Of a stretch of 64,000 bases of DNA, positions 57,430 to 64,000 are shown piece by piece. Position numbers and translations under genes: made by a program. The notes beneath the pieces are model-generated. The model had not been told where the DNA came from. It made no database searches and saw only the letters and a program-made list of their open reading frames with translations. Positions within the stretch are counted from its first letter, which is position 1. Each line of letters begins with the position of its first letter. The stretch comes from Cryobacterium sp. Y11 (lineage in GTDB: Bacteria; Actinomycetota; Actinomycetes; Actinomycetales; Microbacteriaceae): contig NZ_PJJO01000046.1 in assembly GCF_002929535.1 (NCBI RefSeq), forward strand, positions 1 through 64,000, read 5' to 3'.

Positions 57430-60162
57430 CTAGGCGCGGGTGACGAAGGAGACGAGCTTGGGCACGCGCACGATCACCTTGATGATCTCGCGATCGCCGA
57501 TCGAACGGATGACCGCCGCCGATTCCCGCGCCATTTTCTCCAGGTCGTCACTGCCGATTTTCGGAGACACCTCGAGCAGGGTGCGCATCTTGCCGTCAAC
57601 CTGAACGACGGCCGTCACCGACTCCTGCACGAGTAGCGTCTGCTCGGCCTTGCGCCACGGCACGAGAGCGATGCAGGGCTCGTAGCCGAGGTGCTCCCAC
57701 ATGTCCTCAGCGGCATAGGGCGCGAACAGGTTCAGTGCCATGGCTGTGGCCTCTGCGGCTTCGCGCACCGCGGCATCCGCTGGCCCTGCGCCGGTGTCGA
57801 TGACCTTGCGGGTCGCGTTGACGAGCTCCATCAGGCGCGCGACGACGACGTTGAATTTGAACGACTCCACCAGACCGGGCGCATCGGAGAGGAAGCGGTG
57901 GGTGACGCGGCGCAGGGTTACGTCGCCGCTCTTCCACTCCACGTCGGGTGCGCTCGTGACGTCGCGGGCAACGCGCCAGGCGCGGGCCAGAAACTTGGCC
58001 GAGCCGACCGGGGAGACGTCAGCCCAGTCGATGTCGTCCTCCGGTGGACCGGCGAACGCCATGGTGAGGCGCACGGCGTCGACACCGTGACGTTCAATCT
58101 CTTCGGTGAAGTAGACCAAGTTGCCGCGGCTCTTGCTCATCTTGGCGCCGTCGAGAATGACCATGCCCTGGTTCAGCAAAGCGGTGAACGGCTCGGTGAA
58201 GCTCACATAGCCTTCGTCGAACAGAAACTTCGTGATGAAGCGTGCGTAGAGCAGGTGCAGGATGGCGTGTTCGACGCCGCCGACGTACTGGTCGACGGGC
58301 GCCCACTTTTCGGCCTCCTTCGGGTCGAAGGCCTTGGTGTCATCACTCGGGTTCAAAAACCGCAGGAAGTACCACGAGCTGTCGACAAAGGTGTCGAGGG
58401 TGTCGGCGTCGCGTCTGGCCGGGGTGCCGTCGATCGGGTTCGGCACGTTGACCCAGTCGGCGGCGCCGCCGAGTGGTGAGGTGCCACGCGGCTTCAGATC
58501 GAGGCCTTCTGCGGAGGGAAGCAGAACCGGCAGCTGGTCTTCTGGCACCGGAATCTCGGTGCCGTCGGCGCCGTGAATGATCGGGATCGGAGCACCCCAG
58601 TAGCGTTGCCGGGAGACGAGCCAGTCGCGCAGGCGATAGTTCTTGGCGGAGCGGCCGAGCCCGTCGGCGGCGAGCTGCTCGACGATGCGCTTGATGGCGG
58701 TGATCTTGCTCAGGCCGTTGAGCGGGCCTGAATTGATGAGGCGACCCTCGCCCGCCAGGGCGATACCGGTGCTGAGCGGGTCGAGCGCCGGCAGCTCTTC
58801 GGTGCCGTCGAGCATGCCCTGGGTGATCACCGGGATCATGCCGGTGGCTGGCGAATTGGTGTCGACGACGACCCTCACGGGCAGGTCGAAGGCACGGGCG
58901 AAGTCGAGGTCGCGCTGGTCGTGGGCCGGCACGGCCATGATCGCGCCGGTACCGTAGTCGGCGAGCACATAGTCGGCCGCCCAGATCGGCAGGCGTTCGC
59001 CGTTGACCGGGTTGATCGCGTAGCGGCCGATGAACACGCCGGTCTTGGGCCGATCGGTGGCCTGACGCTCGATCTCGGTGCTGCGCTGAACGTGCACGAG
59101 ATATTCGTGAAAAGCTTCCTGCTCCTTCGGCGTTGACTCGGCAACGAGTTCGGCAGCGAGGTCGGAATCTGGAGCGACGACCATGAAGGTTGCGCCGAAC
59201 AAGGTGTCTGGCCGCGTGGTGAACACGGTGACGCGTTCGGCACGGCCCTCGATCTGGAAGTCGACATCCGCTCCGATGGAGCGCCCGATCCAGTTGCGCT
59301 GCATGTTGAGCACCTTGGCCGGCCAGGTGCCCTCGAGCTGATTGAGGTCATCTAACAGACGGTCGGCGTAGTCGGTGATCTTGAAGTACCACTGGGTGAG
59401 CTTCTTCTTCACCACGACCGCGCCACTACGGTCGCTCGTGCCGTCGGCCAAAACCTGCTCGTTGGCGAGCACGGTTTGGTCGATCGGGTCCCAGTTGACC
59501 CAGCTGTCCTTACGGTAGGCCAGTCCCTTTTTATACAGCTGCAGGAACAGCCACTGGGTCCACTTGTAGTATTCGGGGTCGCTCGTGTGCAGTTCGCGGT
59601 CCCAGTCGAAGCTGGTGGCGTAGAGCTTCATGCTCTTCTTCTGCTGCGCGATGTTGTCGTAGGTCCAGCCGCGCGGGTCGATACCCCGCTTGATGGCGGC
59701 GTTCTCGGCGGGCAGACCGAACGAGTCCCAGCCGATGGGGTGCAGCACGTTGAAACCCTGGTGGCGCCAGTAGCGGGCGACGACGTCGCCGAGCGCATAC
59801 ACCTCGGCGTGGCCCATGTGCAGGTCACCGGATGGGTAGGGGAACATGTCGAGCACGTATTTGCGCGGGCGGGTATCACCATCGGTGCTCGTCTTGAACG
59901 GGGCAAGCTCTTCCCAGATGGGCTGCCACTTCGCCTGGATTGCGGCGAAGTCGTACACTTCTTCGTCGCTCTCGTTGCTCGAATCGATGCGAACGCTGTC
60001 GTGCTCGTGTGCCACGTGACTCTCATTCATTGCAGGGTAGTAAATTGCAGGGTGAAGTAAATTGCAGGGGAAGTAAATTGCGAGGTGAAGTTCAGTACGG
60101 CGTGAAGCCTGGGTCGCTTTGCTGAAGGGCGTGCTGCAACGGTCCACGCGCGCCTGAGCCAC
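57430..60162 (-). CDS. leuS: leucyl-tRNA synthetase with an in-frame N-terminal extension
   Basis: Class I synthetase. The core starts at [20 protein letters not shown] and has HMGH (in [11 protein letters not shown]), KMSKS ([10 protein letters not shown]), editing-domain and anticodon-binding regions. Start choice: GTG 60162 has a strong ribosome-binding site (AAGGAAGG, 5 nt) 17 nt after the pabB stop and gives 910 residues; ATG 60030 gives 866 residues but has no ribosome-binding site. The frame is open between them. Residues 1-49 look like inserted sequence with 17-bp repeats, flanked by two copies of CACGTGGC; removing it would leave a normal MAHEHDS-type start. Confidence 0.9.
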   Translation of the reverse strand: MAQARVDRCSTPFSKATQASRRTELHLAIYFPCNLLHPAIYYPAMNESHVAHEHDSVRIDSSNESDEEVYDFAAIQAKWQPIWEELAPFKTSTDGDTRPRKYVLDMFPYPSGDLHMGHAEVYALGDVVARYWRHQGFNVLHPIGWDSFGLPAENAAIKRGIDPRGWTYDNIAQQKKSMKLYATSFDWDRELHTSDPEYYKWTQWLFLQLYKKGLAYRKDSWVNWDPIDQTVLANEQVLADGTSDRSGAVVVKKKLTQWYFKITDYADRLLDDLNQLEGTWPAKVLNMQRNWIGRSIGADVDFQIEGRAERVTVFTTRPDTLFGATFMVVAPDSDLAAELVAESTPKEQEAFHEYLVHVQRSTEIERQATDRPKTGVFIGRYAINPVNGERLPIWAADYVLADYGTGAIMAVPAHDQRDLDFARAFDLPVRVVVDTNSPATGMIPVITQGMLDGTEELPALDPLSTGIALAGEGRLINSGPLNGLSKITAIKRIVEQLAADGLGRSAKNYRLRDWLVSRQRYWGAPIPIIHGADGTEIPVPEDQLPVLLPSAEGLDLKPRGTSPLGGAADWVNVPNPIDGTPARRDADTLDTFVDSSWYFLRFLNPSDDTKAFDPKEAEKWAPVDQYVGGVEHAILHLLYARFITKFLFDEGYVSFTEPFTALLNQGMVILDGAKMSKSRGNLVYFTEEIERHGVDAVRLTMAFAGPPEDDIDWADVSPVGSAKFLARAWRVARDVTSAPDVEWKSGDVTLRRVTHRFLSDAPGLVESFKFNVVVARLMELVNATRKVIDTGAGPADAAVREAAEATAMALNLFAPYAAEDMWEHLGYEPCIALVPWRKAEQTLLVQESVTAVVQVDGKMRTLLEVSPKIGSDDLEKMARESAAVIRSIGDREIIKVIVRVPKLVSFVTRA
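60029..60092. repeat. tandem ~17-bp repeats at the leuS start
   Basis: Four units of the type AATTGCAGGGTGAAGTA (14, 17, 16 and 17 bp) lie head to tail directly upstream of ATG 60030. On the leuS strand they read as TACTTCACCCTGCAATT. Unit length is not a multiple of three, so copy-number change would shift the frame of the extension. Confidence 0.85.
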
Positions 60163-60178
60163 GTGTTCCTTCCTTAGG

Positions 60179-61639
60179 TTACTCGGCTGGAGCGACACCC
60201 AGCCCCGCGAGCAGAGCTGCCGCCTTGATTCGGGTCTCCTCGATCTCCTCTGCGGCGTCAGAGAGGGCGGTGATGCCGCCACCCGTGCCGATGCTCGCCC
60301 CCGCAGAATCGAGCACGATACTGCGGATGACGATGGCGAGGTCGGCCGCGCCGCCCCGCCCGAGATAGCCGAAGGCTCCCGAATAGATGCCGCGCGGGCC
60401 CTGCTCCAAACCGTGCAAAATGGTCATCGCGCTGCGCTTGGGCGCGCCGGTCATCGACCCGGCCGGAAAGCAGGATTCGATGGCATCGACCGTGCTCACT
60501 CCCGGAGCGAGTTGGGCTTCGATGGTGCTGACCAGCTGGTGCACGTGCGGGTAGCTCTCGACCGCGAGCAGTTCAGAGACGACGACAGAGCCGAGCTCGG
60601 CGATGCGTCCGAGGTCGTTGCGCATCAGATCGACGATCATCAGGTTTTCGGCGCGCTCCTTGGCGCTGCCCTGCAGTTCACGCCGCAACCGATCGTCTTC
60701 GGCCGGGTCGTGTGAGCGCGGTCGGGTGCCCTTGATCGGCTTGGTCGTCACGCTGCCTGCCGGCGTCACGTGCAGAAACTGCTCCGGGCTCGCGCTCAGC
60801 AGCGCCAGATCACCGAACCTCAGCAAACCGCCGTGATGACTCGGGCTGCCGGCGCGCAGGTCGAGATAGGTGTCGACCGGATGCCAACTGCCGGCCACCC
60901 GAATCTCGTTGGTCAGGCACAGCTGGTAGGCGTCACCGTCGCCGATAGCGGCCAGGCAGCGGCCGATCAGGGCGGCATACTCGTCGGGGTTATGCCGCCA
61001 GCGCGGCACGTTCGGTCGCGTTCGGGCAGCGGATGCTCCGGCCTGCGCCGCTCCCGTTGGCCCGGCCGGCTGCCGAATCGCGCCCAGTGCCGCTGCCATC
61101 TCATCAAGCCACGCTGTGACGGCCGCAGGCGATTCGAGCGCGCTCGTGCGGGCCAGCAGCGTGACCGTACGGGCGCCGTGGTCGAACCGGATCACGCGAT
61201 CGACCTCGAGCAGGGCGGCATCGGGGTAGCGCGAAGCGTGCACCGGTGTGCCGACGGTGTGCGCGCCGAGTTCGTAGCCGAACCAGCCGATCCAGCCGAG
61301 GTCGAACCCGTCAGGCTCCCCCCGGTGTGAGGTAGCTGGCTCATCGCCGCGCCAGGGCTCCCCGGCACGATCGCGACGCAGAAACTCGAAGATGGTTTCG
61401 TGCGTGACGGCCGGGGCGGCAGCATCCGTTGTGTGAATGCTCGTCACCGTGCCGTCCACGACCGACGCCGTCACGAACCGTGACGTTGACGATGCCGCGC
61501 CGAGATAGCTGACCCCGCGGTCGGCGCCGGGACCGGCGTCGAGCCAAAACGCATACCGATCGTGGCGATACAGTCGGTTGAAGACATCCGCTGGGTCTGA
61601 CCAGCCGGCCAGACGTCTGCTGTATGGGGAGCCGGTCAC
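60179..61639 (-). CDS. pabB: aminodeoxychorismate synthase component I (PabB-type)
   Basis: 486-residue chorismate-binding enzyme. [12 protein letters not shown] carries the Lys of the PIKGT motif that marks PabB (TrpE has PIAGT). Further motifs: [47 protein letters not shown] and [11 protein letters not shown]. Makes 4-amino-4-deoxychorismate for folate. Ends 17 nt before the leuS GTG. A glutaminase subunit is not in view. Confidence 0.9.
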   Translation of the reverse strand: MTGSPYSRRLAGWSDPADVFNRLYRHDRYAFWLDAGPGADRGVSYLGAASSTSRFVTASVVDGTVTSIHTTDAAAPAVTHETIFEFLRRDRAGEPWRGDEPATSHRGEPDGFDLGWIGWFGYELGAHTVGTPVHASRYPDAALLEVDRVIRFDHGARTVTLLARTSALESPAAVTAWLDEMAAALGAIRQPAGPTGAAQAGASAARTRPNVPRWRHNPDEYAALIGRCLAAIGDGDAYQLCLTNEIRVAGSWHPVDTYLDLRAGSPSHHGGLLRFGDLALLSASPEQFLHVTPAGSVTTKPIKGTRPRSHDPAEDDRLRRELQGSAKERAENLMIVDLMRNDLGRIAELGSVVVSELLAVESYPHVHQLVSTIEAQLAPGVSTVDAIESCFPAGSMTGAPKRSAMTILHGLEQGPRGIYSGAFGYLGRGGAADLAIVIRSIVLDSAGASIGTGGGITALSDAAEEIEETRIKAAALLAGLGVAPAE

Positions 61640-61721
61640 CCGAACAGCCTAGCTTTTCGTCGAGGCGCATCAGGCGGCCCTCGGCCTTGTTGATCCGGCT
61701 ACGGCACGTAGGCTGGGCGAG

Positions 61722-62357
61722 ATGAATGACATCCTCACCTGGATCCTCGACACCGTCTCCGGCGTTGACCCGGTCATTCGTGCGCTTTTGGCCTTTCTGG
61801 GCATGCTGCTGGAGACGTCGGTGCTGGTTGGTCTGGTCGTACCCGGCGACACCATCATCATCGTCGCGAGCACGGCGGTGGAAAGCCCGGTCGAGTTCGT
61901 CACGCTCATCGTGGCGGTGATCGTCGGTGCACTCGGCGGCGAGAGCATCGGTTTTGCGCTCGGGCACCATTTTGGTCCGTACATTCGCGGCAGTCGATTG
62001 GGCCGCCGTATCGGTGAACACAACTGGATTCGCGCCGAAAACTACCTCGACCGCCGCGGCGGTGTTGCCGTGTTCATCTCGCGGTTTTTGCCGGTGCTGC
62101 ACTCGCTTATTCCGGTGACGGTCGGCATGAGCCACATGCGGTACCGCACCTTCATGGCCTGGACCGTTCCGGCCTGCGTCGTCTGGTCACTCGCCTACGT
62201 CAGCGTCGGGGCGGCGGCCGCCGAAGGCTATCGCGAGTTGAGCGACCAGCTGCACTTTGCCGGTTATCTGTTCGTGGCGGTGATCGCCCTGTTCGTGCTC
62301 GCGGTGTACCTGATCAAGAAGTGGCTGCACCGCCGCGAACTGCGCCACATGGATTGA
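61722..62357 (+). CDS. DedA family membrane protein
   Basis: 211 residues, with the SNARE-associated/DedA core: FLGMLLETSVLVGLVVPGDT, GGESIGFALGHHFGPYIRGS, and VFISRFLPVLHSLIPVTVGM, which includes the conserved FxRFxP-type loop. Family members translocate phospholipids or polyprenyl phosphates. Its 3' end overlaps the convergent cydC gene by 44 nt. Confidence 0.9.
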   Translation: MNDILTWILDTVSGVDPVIRALLAFLGMLLETSVLVGLVVPGDTIIIVASTAVESPVEFVTLIVAVIVGALGGESIGFALGHHFGPYIRGSRLGRRIGEHNWIRAENYLDRRGGVAVFISRFLPVLHSLIPVTVGMSHMRYRTFMAWTVPACVVWSLAYVSVGAAAAEGYRELSDQLHFAGYLFVAVIALFVLAVYLIKKWLHRRELRHMD

Positions 62358-64000
62358 CGCCCTCCGTGGCCGGCAGGGTCACCCGGGTCGTGATCAGCGC
62401 GTCGGGTACCGGGGTGTGTGAGATCAGCAGCACGGCGCGGTGATCGTCGGCCGCGGCGCTCAAAATGTCGCGCACCAGGGCATCGGCCTGGGCACTGTCG
62501 ACGTTAGCGGTGGGTTCGTCAACGATGAGCACGGGAAAGTCGGCGAGCAGGGCCCGCGCCAGCGCGATGCGCTGGGCTTGACCGCCCGAGACGAGCGCGC
62601 CGCGTTCGCCGACGCGGGCCTCGAGTCCGCCGCGCCGGGCCGTCCATTCGGCCAGTCCCACCCGGGCGAGCACCGCGCCCAGCTCGGCATCGGTTGCGGT
62701 ATCCCTAGCGAACAGCAAATTCTGACGGATGCTGTCGTCAAACAACCACGGGCGCTGCTCGCACAATCCAACCACCCGTCGCACATCGGCCTGAGCCAGA
62801 AGCCGCGCCTCGACACCGTTGATCTGGTACGAACCGGTGTACTCGAGAAAGCGCACGAGGGTCTGGGCGAGGGTGGTCTTGCCGGCGCCGCTGGGTCCGG
62901 CCAGGTGCACACGATCCCCCGCTGCGAGCCGCAGGGTCACGCCGGACACGCCGGGCTCGGCCTGGCCGGGCCAGCGGGCACCAAGATCGGTTAGCTGCAG
63001 CAGATAATCGACGCTGACGGCCGCCGGGTCGGTGTTTGAATTGGCTGCCTGATCCGCTGCCTGATCCGCTGCCTGATCGGTCGCCTGATCGGTCGCCTGA
63101 CCGGGCGCGGCATCCACTGCCCGAATGCACGGACGCAGGTGCTGCGGGTTCGTGGCATCGACGGGGATCTCGGGCGGAACGGTCTGTGGCACAACGTCGG
63201 CCACGCGGGCCGCGCTCACTCGCACCTGGCGCCAGGCGCCGGCCGCGAGCGGGATCATGCCGAACACTTCGAACACGGCCATTGGCACGAGTACGGCAAC
63301 GACCAGGGCCGGGCCGAGCAGCCCGCCGGGGCCGCCCAACTGCCCGATTCCCAGATACAGTGCGCCAAGCGTCGCCGCCCCGGCGAACAGCGAGACGATC
63401 GCAGACTGCACGCCGACCCCGACCGAACGCCGCAGGCTCGCCCGGCGCAGCCGCTCGTCGGTGCGGGCGAGCGCTGCCAGGCGCGGGCTCAGTGCATCGA
63501 ACGCGGTCAGAACATCGAGGTTTTCGACGATTTCCAGCACCTCGTCGGCGAGGGCACCGCGCAGCGGGGCAAGCTCTCGGTCGGCGCGGGCGGCCAGAGT
63601 GCCGGAGAAGACAGTGCCGAGAACCCCCGCGAGCAGCAGGCAGACCAGCAGGGTGAGCCCGGCGGCCGGTAGCAGCAGCCACACCCCGACCACGCTGAGC
63701 AGCGCGGTGATGCCGGCCACCAGCAGCGGTTGCACCACCCGAAGCGGCAGGTCTTGCAGGTCGTCGACGTCGCGCACCAGTCGGGTGAGCAGGTCGCCAC
63801 GTCCGGTGCCGGCGAGACCGGCCGGTGAGACCGGAACGATGCGGCGAAAGATGCCCAGGCGCAGCTCGGCCAGTTGCCGGAATGCCGCGTCGTGGCTGGT
63901 GAGGCGCTCGAGGTAGCGACAAGCGGAGCGTCCGAGGGCGAAGGCACGCACGCCGACTACGGCCATCGACAGAAACAGAATGGGCGGCATCTCTGCCGCG
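62314..64000 (-). CDS. cydC: thiol reductant ABC exporter CydC, 5' end outside the window
   Basis: Membrane-ATPase fusion open to the window edge, so the N-terminus is missing. Visible: GRSACRYLERLTSHDAAFRQL of the CydC membrane domain, remaining helices, a linker with (A/T)-A/T-D-Q repeats, then the ATPase domain with GPSGAGKTT, CEQRPWLFDDSI (Q-loop area), signature VSGGQAQR and LIVDEPTANVD. With CydD it exports cysteine/glutathione for cytochrome bd assembly. The terminal ~40 residues overlap dedA. Confidence 0.88.
   Translation of the reverse strand, partial: AAEMPPILFLSMAVVGVRAFALGRSACRYLERLTSHDAAFRQLAELRLGIFRRIVPVSPAGLAGTGRGDLLTRLVRDVDDLQDLPLRVVQPLLVAGITALLSVVGVWLLLPAAGLTLLVCLLLAGVLGTVFSGTLAARADRELAPLRGALADEVLEIVENLDVLTAFDALSPRLAALARTDERLRRASLRRSVGVGVQSAIVSLFAGAATLGALYLGIGQLGGPGGLLGPALVVAVLVPMAVFEVFGMIPLAAGAWRQVRVSAARVADVVPQTVPPEIPVDATNPQHLRPCIRAVDAAPGQATDQATDQAADQAADQAANSNTDPAAVSVDYLLQLTDLGARWPGQAEPGVSGVTLRLAAGDRVHLAGPSGAGKTTLAQTLVRFLEYTGSYQINGVEARLLAQADVRRVVGLCEQRPWLFDDSIRQNLLFARDTATDAELGAVLARVGLAEWTARRGGLEARVGERGALVSGGQAQRIALARALLADFPVLIVDEPTANVDSAQADALVRDILSAAADDHRAVLLISHTPVPDALITTRVTLPATEGVNPCGAVRGGAATS
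63043..63101. repeat. 12-bp tandem repeat inside cydC linker
   Basis: Five in-frame 12-bp units (GCTGCCTGATCC-type three times, GGTCGCCTGATC-type twice) encode alternating ADQA/TDQA tetrapeptides between the membrane and ATPase domains. Unit length preserves frame, so copy number may vary between strains. Confidence 0.8.

Noticed and set aside
60030..60180. T-box leader upstream of leuS
   Set aside because: No T-box consensus or specifier stem seen; the segment is an open reading frame with repeats directly behind pabB.

Overview
The window reads as chromosomal DNA of a high-GC Gram-positive actinobacterium, most likely a member of the Microbacteriaceae. Support comes from gene order: hrcA-dnaJ-rsmE-HIT-phoH-ybeY-CNNM-era, hemW-lepA-rpsT-holA-comEC-comEA-leuS and leuA-recO-uppS-dsbA-dusB-dgt-dnaG. 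The DUF222, DUF2510 and DUF4870 proteins and the very frequent heptamer CGGATGC/GCATCCG fit the same group. Genus is not resolved.

Layout. 1-5.5 kb is an accessory island edge: several short orphan genes, an MmpS-like DUF2510 protein, a complete IS30-family element (2565-3808, 24-bp inverted repeats) sitting in the first codons of a type I restriction-modification hsdM gene whose remainder is gone, a frameshifted gene coupled to an orphan gene, an intact CAT-anticodon tRNA, and half of a second CAT tRNA at the boundary with the backbone. 5.5-10.6 kb holds a GT4 glycosyltransferase, an EamA/NIPA-like transporter, peptide deformylase, AzlCD coupled to a histidine-kinase-like protein that lacks the phospho-accepting His, and tRNA-Asn. 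10.8-17.4 kb is a five-gene oligopeptide/nickel-type ABC importer. 17.5-25.4 kb carries dnaG, dgt, dusB, a 48-aa Cys-tailed peptide coupled to a FrnE-like DsbA protein, uppS, recO and an orphan protein. 25.5-31.4 kb has leuA with a Leu-rich leader peptide and hairpin, preceded by an MprF-like lipid aminoacyltransferase coupled to a membrane-anchored esterase.

31.5-38.5 kb is a second less conserved stretch: a coupled DUF2975 / XRE regulator / 1251-aa polytopic protein operon, a stop-interrupted small membrane gene, a VanW protein and a truncated DUF222 gene. 38.6-61.6 kb is housekeeping (ribosome maturation, chaperones, translation, competence-type DNA uptake, folate synthesis). DedA and the 5'-truncated CydC transporter close the window.

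The most interesting signals are regulatory or degenerate rather than a large unknown cluster: the Cys-rich peptide coupled to the thiol oxidoreductase, the leuA attenuator, an in-frame insertion with 17-bp repeats that appears to extend LeuS, the H-to-Q kinase coupled to AzlCD, the IS-decapitated hsdM and the half tRNA marking an island edge. No CRISPR array and no clear multi-gene defence system is visible.
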